From NCBI GenBank assembly GCA_964522665.1, contig CAZFVY010000047.1:1-50682 (forward strand): DNA of 50,682 bases. The letters are read 5' to 3'. This stretch comes from CAZFVY01 sp964522665. GTDB lineage: Bacteria > Verrucomicrobiota > Verrucomicrobiia > Limisphaerales > CAZFVY01. Positions 43,828 through 50,682 of the stretch are shown here, in pieces. Under the pieces are notes generated by a model. It saw only the letters and a list, made by a program, of their open reading frames with translations, made no database searches and had not been told where the DNA came from. Each line of letters starts with the position of its first letter. The first letter of the stretch is position 1. Both the position numbers and the translations under genes were made by a program.

Positions 43828-46514
43828 GACGGCTTCGCGGATGGATTGTGAGGATTGGAGGCTTGTTTAACCGGCGCCGCAAAGACCGGGAACTCGATGA
43901 CGAGATCGAGAGCCACCTCCATTTGCACATCGAGGAGAACGTTCGCATCGGGATGACGCCCGCCGAAGCGCGCCGTCAGGCGATGATCAGGCTGGGCGGC
44001 ATCGAGTCCACGAAGGAGGCTTATCGCGACCAGCGCGGCCTGCCGGTCCTGGAGACGATTTGGCAGGACATTCGATACGGCGCGCGGATGTTGCGCAAGA
44101 ACCCCGGCTTCACCGCTGTGGCCGTGCTCACTCTCGCCTTGGGTATCGGCGCGAACACCGCCATTTTCAGCATTGTGGATGCGGTGCTGTTGCGTCCGCT
44201 TGCCTATCCCGACTCCGGACGTCTGGTTTGGTTGGCCGAGCGGGGACCCGATTGGTCAGGTGGACCGATCGCCTATCCCAATTTCGCCGATTGGAGGAAT
44301 CAGCAATCGGTTTTTGAAGGATTTGGCGTTTTCACGGGAAGCAGTTTTACCCTCACGGGCGCCGGTGAGCCGGTCCGGCTGGCGGGGGTGATGATGTCGG
44401 CGGATGTGTTCGCGGCCCTGCGCACGCAGCCGGAAATCGGCAGGGTTTTCCGCGAAGACGAAGACCAGCCGGGCGCGCCGCCGGTAGCGGTGATCAGCCA
44501 CGCGCTTTGGCAGAATCGATTTGGCGGCCAGGCCGGAATGGTCGGTCAGACGATCAGCCTCAATGAGAAGCCTTATACAATTGTGGGCGTCATGCCCGCG
44601 GGATTTGATTTCCCCTACCAAGCTGACCTCTGGCTGCCGGTCGGCCCGCTTTCCGCCGAGTCCAATTGGCGGAACCGAGACAATCATTCGGGACTCTTCG
44701 GACTGGCGCGTCTCAAACCAGGCGTCACGCTCGAAAAAGCGCGCGTCGATTTGGACGTCATCGCGGTTCGCCTGGAACGACAATATCCCGAATCCAACCA
44801 GACTCGGCGTGTCCAGATCGACCGATTACTGGACCACAAGGTCGGAAACGTCCGCCACTCACTCTGGATTCTGCTCGGGGCGGTCAGTTTCGTGCTGGTC
44901 ATTGCTTGCGCCAACGTCGCCAGTCTTTTGCTCGCGCGCGGGGCGGCCCGCGAGAAGGAAATGGCCCTGCGCGCGGCCTTGGGAGCGGGCCGATGGCGAA
45001 TCGCGCGACAATTGCTCACGGAAAGCGGTATGCTCGCGCTGCTGGGCGCGGCCGTGGGCCTGCTTTTCGCCAGGGGCGCGCTCCGGGTCGTGACCGTGCT
45101 GGCCGGCGAGAGCATGCCGCGCGCGGCCGAAATCAGCCTTGACCCGCGCGTGCTCCTGTTCGCGGGCCTCGTGGCGGCGCTCACCGGGGTCTTATTCGGC
45201 CTTGCCCCAGCTTGGCACGCGAGCCGCGTCAATTTGCAGGGCACGCTAAAAGAGTCGGGGCGTGGAGCGACCTCCGGCCGAGCGGGATTGCGCCAGGCGC
45301 TTGTCATCGCGGAAGTCGCGCTGACGTTCGTGCTTCTGGTGGGCGCCGGCCTGCTGCTCGTCAGCTTTCAGCGAATACTGCAGGTCAATCCTGGCTTCGT
45401 GGCCGACCGCGTTTTGACGTTTCACATCAATTTGCCGGCGGAAAAGTATCAATCGGTTGAGCAGCAGATTCTTTTCTTCCAAGCTCTGCGCGAGAAAGTG
45501 CGCGCGTTGCCCGGCGTTCGGGCCGCGAGCCTTGCCTCCCAGAATTCCATTCCCCTGCATGAAGGCGGTTGGGATATGCGCTTCGTCATTGAAGGAAGAC
45601 CCGAACCTCCGGCTCACCTCCAACCGTCGTTGCAATTTCATCTCGTCGCGCCCGATTTCTTCCAGGCCATGGGCATTCCACTTCTTCAAGGACGCGATTT
45701 CACAGAACAGGACAATCGAGAGCGCCTGCGGGGAGCGTCCTCGGGTAATGATTGGGGCGCCGGGCTTAACGCGATCATCATCGATGAAGAATTCGCCAAG
45801 CGGTATTGGCCCAACCAGAATCCACTCGGCCAGCGCGTCCGGATTCCATTCGGGGAACGCGAGAAACAACCGGTCGTGACCGTCGTTGGTGTCGTCGGAC
45901 GCATCAAGGAGAATCGTTTAAGCGAGCAGGGCGGGCTGGCGCAGGCCTATTTTCCCATATATCAGCAACCGCTCCAGAACCTGGCTGTCGTGGTTAAAAC
46001 CGCCAGTGACCCCGCCGCCATGCTAACTACGATGCGGCGCCAAGTTTCTCTACTCGACCCGGCGCTGCCCATTTTCGGAATCTACACCATGAAAGAAATG
46101 CGCGACCATAACGTTGCGCCGGATAGACTTAATCTCGGCCTGCTTGGCGCGTTCGCCGTTCTCGCCCTGGTGTTGGCCAGTATTGGACTCTATGGCCTCC
46201 TGTCATTCACTGTCACTCAACGGCAAAGAGAGATCGGCATACGCATGGCGCTTGGCGCCGGGCGATTCGATGTTCTCAATTTGGTGGTCGGACAGGGGAT
46301 GCAGTTGATCGTCGCGGGCGTGGTCATCGGACTTTTAGGCTCATTCGCTTTAACGCGGGTTCTAGCCAGCGCGCTTTTCAACGTCCGGCCTACCGATCCA
46401 CTAACCTTTGTCACCGTGACGCTCACGCTTCTCGTCGTGGCCTTGCTGGCCTGCTATGTCCCGGCTCGTCGCGCAACCAAGGTCGATCCGATGGTGGCGC
46501 TGCGACTTGAATGA
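43824..46514 (+). CDS. ADOP-family ABC transporter permease (MacB/FtsX-like), second copy
   Basis: An 896-residue double MacB-PCD/FtsX permease. It starts with the ADOP-specific N-terminal region, ELDDEIESHLHLHIEENVRIGMTPAEARRQA, which the copy at 15471 lacks. This is followed by GIGANTAIFSIVDAVLLRPLAYPD, a first FtsX domain near 355-470, a second core region and a final FtsX domain ending PARRATKVDPMVALRLE. The ATG overlaps the PadR-like stop (ATGA). No ATPase gene is near. Confidence 0.92.
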   Translation: MRRLRGWIVRIGGLFNRRRKDRELDDEIESHLHLHIEENVRIGMTPAEARRQAMIRLGGIESTKEAYRDQRGLPVLETIWQDIRYGARMLRKNPGFTAVAVLTLALGIGANTAIFSIVDAVLLRPLAYPDSGRLVWLAERGPDWSGGPIAYPNFADWRNQQSVFEGFGVFTGSSFTLTGAGEPVRLAGVMMSADVFAALRTQPEIGRVFREDEDQPGAPPVAVISHALWQNRFGGQAGMVGQTISLNEKPYTIVGVMPAGFDFPYQADLWLPVGPLSAESNWRNRDNHSGLFGLARLKPGVTLEKARVDLDVIAVRLERQYPESNQTRRVQIDRLLDHKVGNVRHSLWILLGAVSFVLVIACANVASLLLARGAAREKEMALRAALGAGRWRIARQLLTESGMLALLGAAVGLLFARGALRVVTVLAGESMPRAAEISLDPRVLLFAGLVAALTGVLFGLAPAWHASRVNLQGTLKESGRGATSGRAGLRQALVIAEVALTFVLLVGAGLLLVSFQRILQVNPGFVADRVLTFHINLPAEKYQSVEQQILFFQALREKVRALPGVRAASLASQNSIPLHEGGWDMRFVIEGRPEPPAHLQPSLQFHLVAPDFFQAMGIPLLQGRDFTEQDNRERLRGASSGNDWGAGLNAIIIDEEFAKRYWPNQNPLGQRVRIPFGEREKQPVVTVVGVVGRIKENRLSEQGGLAQAYFPIYQQPLQNLAVVVKTASDPAAMLTTMRRQVSLLDPALPIFGIYTMKEMRDHNVAPDRLNLGLLGAFAVLALVLASIGLYGLLSFTVTQRQREIGIRMALGAGRFDVLNLVVGQGMQLIVAGVVIGLLGSFALTRVLASALFNVRPTDPLTFVTVTLTLLVVALLACYVPARRATKVDPMVALRLE

Positions 46515-46518
46515 GCGC

Positions 46519-46699
46519 AGTTCTCACTGACACCGCTACGTTGACACGCGCTGCGGTATTCATTTTCGAGCTCATCGTCGTTTCTTCTGGCAACCGTGCC
46601 GCCCAAACGCTATCTTCCGCTTATGCCAGTCACCGTCGGCGACGCATTCGGTGAGCTGGGCGTTTGCTTTACGAACTGTCAAGAGTGAGAACCAACACC
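46519..46699 (-). repeat. Small repeat unit, copy B
   Basis: A unit of about 180 bp bounded by AGTTCTCACT at the left (46519-46528) and the inverted ACTGTCAAGAGTGAGAAC at the right (46675-46692). The interior segment around 46544-46580 aligns with copy D around 47912-47947. Read on the minus strand it contains ETTMSSKMNTAARVN, a degraded version of the helix-turn-helix tail seen in copies C and D. Confidence 0.6.
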
Positions 46700-46744
46700 C
46701 TCCTGACACTTGCCCGGGCACTGATTGACGAGAAAGTAATCATC

Positions 46745-47455
46745 ATGAGTGAGCGTGTAACCCCTCGGCGGCGTGGATCGTACGGGATCGATGCGCCCTT
46801 GGCGCCGGTATTCATGGCTGCGATGACCGGCGTCGAGCTGGTCATGGCCATCATCTCTGGACGCTGGCAAAGGTTTGTGCCGGTCACGTTCATGTTGGCC
46901 GTGCTCGGGCTCTACCTTCACCACACGCTGCGGGGCAAGTTCGTGGTTTGGGCCCGCCTGATCGACGAGCTGCGCTTGCGGGGTGATGAGCGGATTCTGG
47001 ACCTGGGATGTGGCCGGGGCGCCGTGCTGCTCATGGCCGCTCAACGTTTGACCACCGGACGGGCGGTCGGTGTGGACCTGTGGCGCAATTTCGATCAGTC
47101 CGGCAACTCTCTGGAAGCGACCCGGCGCAACGCGACCGCCGAAGGAGTGGCCGATCGCGTCGAATTGCACACCGGGGACATGACGGCGCTCCCCTTCGAA
47201 GACAACGCTTTTGATGTGGTTGTCTCCAGCTCGGCCGTCCACAACATTAGCGGAAGGGCAGGCCGCGAGAAAGCCATCAGCGAAGCGGTGCGAGTGCTTC
47301 GTCCAGGCGGCCGGCTTATGATCGCCGACATTCGGGCCACGCGGCAGCACGCGGCACAGCTCGTTGAGCTCGGGATGAGCGCGGTCGCAAGGCGCCGGCT
47401 GGGGTGGCAGCCTTGGTGGGTCGTGACCGCCACCAAGCCAGAGAATCGGAATTGA
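46745..47455 (+). CDS. Class I SAM-dependent methyltransferase with N-terminal membrane helices
   Basis: A 236-residue protein. Two hydrophobic helices (about 20-37 and 43-60) precede a Rossmann-like methyltransferase domain: motif I ILDLGCGRGAVLL (84-96), an acidic VGVDLW after it, DMTALPFEDNAFDVVVSS and RVLRPGGRLMIADI. The start at 46745 was chosen because the alternative upstream start (TTG at 46664) would run through repeat copy B. The substrate is unknown; similar proteins are annotated generically. Confidence 0.88.
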   Translation: MSERVTPRRRGSYGIDAPLAPVFMAAMTGVELVMAIISGRWQRFVPVTFMLAVLGLYLHHTLRGKFVVWARLIDELRLRGDERILDLGCGRGAVLLMAAQRLTTGRAVGVDLWRNFDQSGNSLEATRRNATAEGVADRVELHTGDMTALPFEDNAFDVVVSSSAVHNISGRAGREKAISEAVRVLRPGGRLMIADIRATRQHAAQLVELGMSAVARRRLGWQPWWVVTATKPENRN

Positions 47456-47479
47456 GCCGGCGACGACCCGGTTCATTCA

Positions 47480-47664
47480 AGTTCCCACTTTTGACCTTCC
47501 TCACAATTCCGAACGCTCGGCTCCGAGCTGGTTGAACACCTCGTTCTACTCGCCCTCAACAGTCGTTCCGCTATCCATTTCAAGGTCGCCTTCGTTCCAC
47601 GCCGCCAGCGCGCCGCCGTTCTTAGCTTTCGCATTGTGGACTGCCAAGAGTGAGAACTGACACC
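47480..47664 (-). repeat. Small repeat unit, copy C
   Basis: Left end AGTTCCCACTTTTGAC (47480-47495), right end CTGCCAAGAGTGAGAACTGA (47641-47660) plus CACC. The interior text around 47561-47600 (TATCCATTTCAAGGTC) is nearly identical to copy D. On the minus strand it reads TLKWIAERLL, a recognisable helix-turn-helix start, then drifts out of frame. Confidence 0.65.
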
Positions 47665-47828
47665 TACGTGCGATCAGGCGACGGCGCGACGCGGGTCTTT
47701 GGAGTGCGGCGGGAAGCCCGATTCAGAATTGGGCGCCACGCCGCTTTGGGTCGCGACTGCCAATCGCCGGGAAAAGCGGTGTCGTGCTACGCGTGCCACG
47801 GCAGTCCAACTGAGGGATCTCCCCAGAC

Positions 47829-48006
47829 AAGTGTCTCACTTGTGACACTTCACCTTCTCTTTCTCGCGCTGGGCTTCGAAAAGATTGGATACATTGACCC
47901 AACCGCCCATCAACACGCGTTGCGCCGTCCATTTCAAGGTCATCGTCGATTCCCGCCGCAATTCTTATATTTCGCGCCGCGAAGTGTCAAAAGTGAGAAC
48001 TGACAC
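47829..48006 (-). repeat. Small repeat unit, copy D (interrupted by the IS)
   Basis: Left end AAGTGTCTCACTTGTGACAC (47829-47848); right end GTGTCAAAAGTGAGAACTGA (47984-48003) plus CAC. The minus strand carries TMTLKWTAQRVLMGGWVNVS, the best-preserved copy of the transposase-like tail, ending in KCHK and a stop. The IS at 48007 interrupts the right terminal motif, whose last bases reappear at 49892. Confidence 0.65.
47996..48006. repeat. Target site duplication, left copy
   Basis: AGAACTGACAC directly abuts the left inverted repeat and is repeated exactly at 49892-49902 on the other side of the insertion sequence. An 11-bp duplication is within the range known for IS4-family elements. Confidence 0.88.
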
Positions 48007-48028
48007 GAATGGCGGTTAGATAAGGCCT
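48007..48028 (+). repeat. IS left inverted repeat
   Basis: 22 bp, identical in reverse complement to 49870-49891. On the minus strand its inner part encodes the last residues Gly-Leu-Ile and the stop of the passenger gene. Confidence 0.93.
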
Positions 48029-48357
48029 AACACTCTCTTGCCTAATCGTTTGCGTCGGGGAGGGTTTTGCACGGTTTCGAACAAGACCCGCCGTGATAGG
48101 CGTTGCATCTCTTTGAGAGTCGCCTGCATGTGCCGCCAGTTTTCGATGGCCTCCTTCAACCACTCGTATTGTTCCTTGGATAAGGCGACACTTACCGTCT
48201 TGTTCCGGACTTTGCGCGTCCACTGGTAACACGGGCCGCCGGCTCCCGGCCCGCGATCCTGGGCGTAGCCTTCGCTGATCCAGCCGGGGCGGACCAGCCC
48301 TTGGGCCAGCCGGACATATTCAGCGCGGGCCTCGGTCAAAGAAAAATCTCTTTTCAT
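48016..48357 (-). CDS. DUF6788-like IS passenger protein
   Basis: A 113-residue protein. GPCYQWTRKVRNKTVSVALS followed by a long amphipathic helix (EQYEWLKEAIENWRHMQATL to LSRRVLFETVQN) matches the DUF6788 pattern, where a small beta-hairpin with a Thr-Arg-Lys-type 'TRKV' strand precedes helices; the Cys residues that some members carry upstream are absent here. The gene lies wholly inside the IS, diverges from the transposase, and its stop is in the left inverted repeat. A role as transposition regulator or DNA-binding accessory is plausible but unproven. Confidence 0.75.
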   Translation of the reverse strand: MKRDFSLTEARAEYVRLAQGLVRPGWISEGYAQDRGPGAGGPCYQWTRKVRNKTVSVALSKEQYEWLKEAIENWRHMQATLKEMQRLSRRVLFETVQNPPRRKRLGKRVLGLI

Positions 48358-48386
48358 GGGGAAAAGTCTAGCGCCCGTGTCAATAG

Positions 48387-48404
48387 GGCGGTATTAATAC
48401 CGCC
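48387..48404. promoter_or_regulatory. Perfect 18-bp palindrome between divergent IS genes
   Basis: GGCGGTATTAATACCGCC is self-complementary over 18 bp. It lies in the 51-bp gap between the passenger start (48357) and the transposase ATG (48409), ending 4 bp before that ATG, and contains TATTAAT, a possible -10 element. Its position suggests an operator or translational block controlling transposase expression. Confidence 0.6.
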
Positions 48405-48408
48405 TTAT

Positions 48409-49882
48409 ATGCCATCCACCCCCTTCTTTCCCGCGCTGCGCGCCCAACTGGCCGCCCTGGGCCGCCGCGCTTGCCAATCCGCGCGCCAGTTCGATTTGCT
48501 CGCCCTGACCGAGCAGTTTCGCGACTTGTTTCCGGCCCACCTGCTGGCGGCCGAGGACCAGGGATCCGGCAGCCGTGAGCGCATCTACTCCCTGCGCCTG
48601 ACCTTCCAGCGCTTCCTCTGGCAGATGCTCAAGCCCGGCACCTCTTGCCGCGAGGTGGTGCGCGCCGTTCAAAGTCTCTTTCAATCCCAAGGCTGGGGTA
48701 CGGTCGATGAGCGCGCCTCGGCCTACATCCAGGCGCGCCAGCGCCTGCCGGAGGGTCGCTTGGAACAGGCCTTGGAGCTCACCGCCCGGACGGCCGACCG
48801 CCGGGTCGGAGCTCAGGGATACCTCCAGGGACGGCCGGTCAAAGTGGCCGACTGTTCCACCACCCAATTGGCCGATACGTCCAAAAACCAGGCGCTCTAT
48901 CCCCAGGCCCCGGGCCAAAAGCCGGGTTGTGGCTTCCCGTTGTTGAAGTTCCTACCCCTCTTCAGTCTGAGCAGCGGCGCCATCAGCCAGGTGGTGACCG
49001 GGCATTGGAAGAACCACGACGCGCGCTTGTTGCGGCAAGCTTGGGAGCTGTTCCAGAAGGGGGACGTGTTGCTGGTGGACCGGGCTTTCGGGGACTACAT
49101 GACTTTGGCCACGCTGCCGCAGCGGGGGGTCGATGTGGTCGCCCGCCTGCACGGCGCGCGCAAGGTGGACTTTCGGCGCGTCCACCAGCGTCTGGGGCGC
49201 CAGGACGCGCTGATCCGGTGGCGCAAAGGCTACCAGCAGTCCGACGTCCTGACCGCTCAAGAGTGGGCTCAGTTGCCCGAGGAAATCACGGTGCGGATCA
49301 TCCGCTTTGTGGCGTTGATCCGCGGGCGTAAAGCGCGGGTGACACTGGTGACGACCTTGCTGGATCCGGCGCTTTATCCGGTCCAGGAACTGGTGGCTCT
49401 CTACCGGCGACGCTGGCTGGCAAATGGAACTGACGCTGCGGCACTTGAAGACGACGCTGGGAATGGAACAGTTGCGCGGCCAAAGCCCGGAGATGGCGCG
49501 CAAGGAATTGCTGGCCTATCTGGTGGCGTACAATTTGATCCGCTGCCTGATGGCCGAAGCGGTGGCCCGGGCCGGAGTCCAGTTGGAGCGGTTGAGTTTC
49601 AAGGGGACGGTGGACGCGGTGCGGACCTACACGGCCGAAATCCGCGCGGCGCGCAGTCGGAAAATGCGGGAACAATTGTGGGAGGAATTGATCCGCACGA
49701 TCGTCGCCGACAAGGTCCCGCCACGGCCAGGACGAACCGAGCCCCGAGCGGTCAAGCGCCGGCCAAAAGCCTATCCTCTATTGAACAAACCCAGACGCAA
49801 ATTCAAAGAAATCCGCCACCGAAACCGCTATCGCAAAAACAAAAACGCCGCCGGAGCGCCCCAGTCTAAAGGCCTTATCTAA
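48409..49882 (+). pseudogene. IS4-family transposase, broken by a 4-bp duplication
   Basis: DDE transposase of about 489 residues if repaired. Asp148 (VADCSTTQ) and Asp224 (LLVDRAFGD) are the first two catalytic residues. The frame opened at 48409 runs to YRRRWLANG and is then lost; the continuation (ELTLRHLKTTLGMEQLRG to QSKGLI) lies in the next frame from about 49424. At 49414-49421 TGGC is duplicated in tandem. Removing one copy gives YRRRWQMELTLRHLK, an exact Y-x2-R-x3-E-x6-K signature containing the third catalytic residue, and restores one frame (1470 bp). Without repair only the part before the Glu is made, so activity should be lost. Confidence 0.9.
49414..49421 (+). repeat. TGGC tandem duplication causing the transposase frameshift
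   Basis: Two TGGC units in tandem inside the catalytic Y-R-E-K region. The plus-4 change equals the observed shift from one frame to the next, and deletion of one unit restores the family motif. Confidence 0.8.
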
Positions 49883-49891
49883 CCGCCATTC
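49870..49891 (-). repeat. IS right inverted repeat
   Basis: 22 bp, perfect inverse of 48007-48028. It encodes the final Gly-Leu-Ile and stop of the transposase frame, mirroring the passenger gene end. Confidence 0.93.
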
Positions 49892-49902
49892 AGAACTGAC
49901 AC
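49892..49902. repeat. Target site duplication, right copy
   Basis: AGAACTGACAC, identical to 47996-48006. After removal of the IS and one copy, the text reads on as the right end of repeat unit D (AGAACTGACACC), followed by a further CTGACACC at 49908-49915. Confidence 0.88.
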
Positions 49903-49952
49903 CTGCTCTGACACCTGAACGGACTCGCACGATTGATGCTTATAATCAACTA

Positions 49953-50682
49953 TCAGGCCAATTTCGTTTGCCCCTTAAAAATGTCCCCGTGATAAATGTT
50001 CTGCATGTGGACTCCATCAAACTTTAAAGGGCATTTCAACTGGTGCAACAAAAACGCATATTGTTCCTGCGAAACTCTCGTTTTGATCACGACACATTCA
50101 GGTGTCCGCACAAACCTAACGTTCTTCCCGAGAACTCGGAGCGCAGCCGAAATCTCCTCTAGGGTTGGTATCCTGCACGCATTTCGGCAGACGCCACGTT
50201 GTTCGTCTGGGCAATGGCTACTGGGACAAATATCGCCTCGAAACACGGTGGCGGTGTGATTTGGTTGGTGGCGAATGCACGCCAAAGCGCATGATGTATG
50301 GCGATACAATTTGTACGTCGGACAGATTCTGCTAGCTTCACGATAAATGTGAATCACAGTCTCCTCCATCAGCCACTCGCCGGCTTGATCACGCATCGAC
50401 ACGGGAATTCTAATTACTTTTCCCCGATTGATCGCCTCGGTTAGTTCGGGATGTAGCTTCAATCCTGTAAAAACGGTTGCATCGGCGATTACGGAGACAA
50501 ATGAAAGCATCTTCCAAATCGCCTCCGAGGTGGTGTTCTTCGGCAAAAGAGGACGCCAATAATGAACCAGCGGGAATCCGGCCGCCTTGACAAGAGCAAA
50601 GTTGGCACGCAATTGTTCATCGGTAAAGTTTGGTTCGTAATCCGGACCCAACCCAGAGTAGCTCAGAAAGAAGATGATTTGA
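49953..50682 (-). CDS. Radical-SAM-like protein, C-terminal part (5' end beyond window)
   Basis: The minus-strand frame is open to the right edge, beginning IIFFLSYSGLGPDYEPNFTDE, so the start is outside the window. NFALVKAAGFPLVHYWRPLLP and TVFTGLKLHPELTEAI look like late strands and helices of a radical-SAM TIM barrel. The C-terminal part is cysteine-rich (ICPTYKLYRHTSCALAC and CPSSHCPDEQRGVCRNAC), which could bind an auxiliary iron-sulfur cluster. The CxxxCxxC motif would lie outside the window. GC content is clearly lower than in the rest of the window. The family assignment is tentative. Confidence 0.55.
   Translation of the reverse strand, partial: QIIFFLSYSGLGPDYEPNFTDEQLRANFALVKAAGFPLVHYWRPLLPKNTTSEAIWKMLSFVSVIADATVFTGLKLHPELTEAINRGKVIRIPVSMRDQAGEWLMEETVIHIYREASRICPTYKLYRHTSCALACIRHQPNHTATVFRGDICPSSHCPDEQRGVCRNACRIPTLEEISAALRVLGKNVRFVRTPECVVIKTRVSQEQYAFLLHQLKCPLKFDGVHMQNIYHGDIFKGQTKLA

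Larger units (their letters stand above)
48007..49891 (+). mobile_element. Complete IS4-family insertion sequence with passenger gene
   Basis: 1885 bp bounded by perfect 22-bp inverted repeats (48007-48028 and 49870-49891; outer bases GAATGGCGGTTAGATAAGG) and flanked by the 11-bp direct repeat AGAACTGACAC. It holds a transposase pseudogene on the plus strand and a divergent DUF6788-like gene. Both genes end inside the inverted repeats. The exact repeats and target duplication indicate recent insertion. The subgroup within IS4 cannot be fixed from sequence alone. Confidence 0.93.

Noticed and set aside
47650..48003. 117-codon open frame between the methyltransferase and the IS
   Set aside because: It spans repeat unit D on the opposite strand to the transposase-like remnant and ends at the IS target site; composition is not protein-like.
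49414..49430. Programmed translational frameshift in the transposase
   Set aside because: The required shift lacks a clear slippery heptamer, and the TGGC tandem duplication explains both the frame change and the motif spacing exactly.

Overview
The window looks like the chromosome of a free-living member of the Verrucomicrobiota, probably close to the Pedosphaera/Limisphaerales group. This is inferred from gene style, not from a marker gene. The clues are high GC, a Verrucomicrobium/Rhodopirellula-type ECF sigma factor coupled to a FecR-LamG protein, a giant secreted protein of beta-propeller and Ig modules ending in a '-YRLRR' type tail, two ADOP-type ABC permeases (one behind a PadR-like gene), a DUF5009-type acyltransferase and many extragenic palindromes.

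Layout. 0-1.5 kb: a lower-GC AlbA_2/ATPase regulator, possibly the second gene of an operon cut by the left edge. 1.6-13.7 kb: a galactose block on the plus strand: POT transporter, galK, a YtfQRT-YjfF type furanose ABC importer whose first genes are linked by ATGA overlaps, a secreted GH43, galT, galE and a secreted clan GH-A glycosidase. The likely flow is extracellular trimming of galactose/arabinose-containing glycans, import, then the Leloir pathway. 13.8-18 kb: a small membrane protein, an HGSNAT/DUF5009-like membrane acyltransferase and an ADOP permease. 18.2-21.2 kb: three glycosyltransferases (WaaE-like GT2, WbbL-like GT2, GT10 fucosyltransferase) for surface glycans. 21.6-24.4 kb: tRNA-Glu(CTC) with an unusual D-loop/T-loop pair, a RelE-like protein starting 4 bp after it, an HNH nuclease and a small lipoprotein, separated by repeat-rich DNA. 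25-31.9 kb: a 2294-residue secreted protein with three arrays of exactly seven propeller repeats. 32.5-36.2 kb, minus strand: hom-thrC-lysC. 36.5-43.2 kb: ECF sigma factor, FecR-LamG, two secreted esterases and an S41 protease. 43.5-47.5 kb: PadR-like gene, ADOP permease and a methyltransferase. 47.5-49.9 kb: small repeat units and a complete IS4-type insertion sequence. 50-50.7 kb: a truncated radical-SAM-like gene.

The most unusual part is 43.3-49.9 kb. A family of about 180-bp degenerate units (three nearly whole, one solo end) shares terminal motifs and carries, on the minus strand, a piece resembling the C-terminal helix-turn-helix of REP-associated transposases. A 1885-bp IS has inserted into the right end of one unit. 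It has 22-bp perfect inverted repeats, an 11-bp target duplication, a divergent DUF6788-like passenger gene and a palindromic operator. Both of its genes read their last three codons and stop from the inverted repeats. Its transposase is broken by a 4-bp tandem duplication exactly at the catalytic Y-R-E-K motif, so the copy is probably immobile unless helped in trans.
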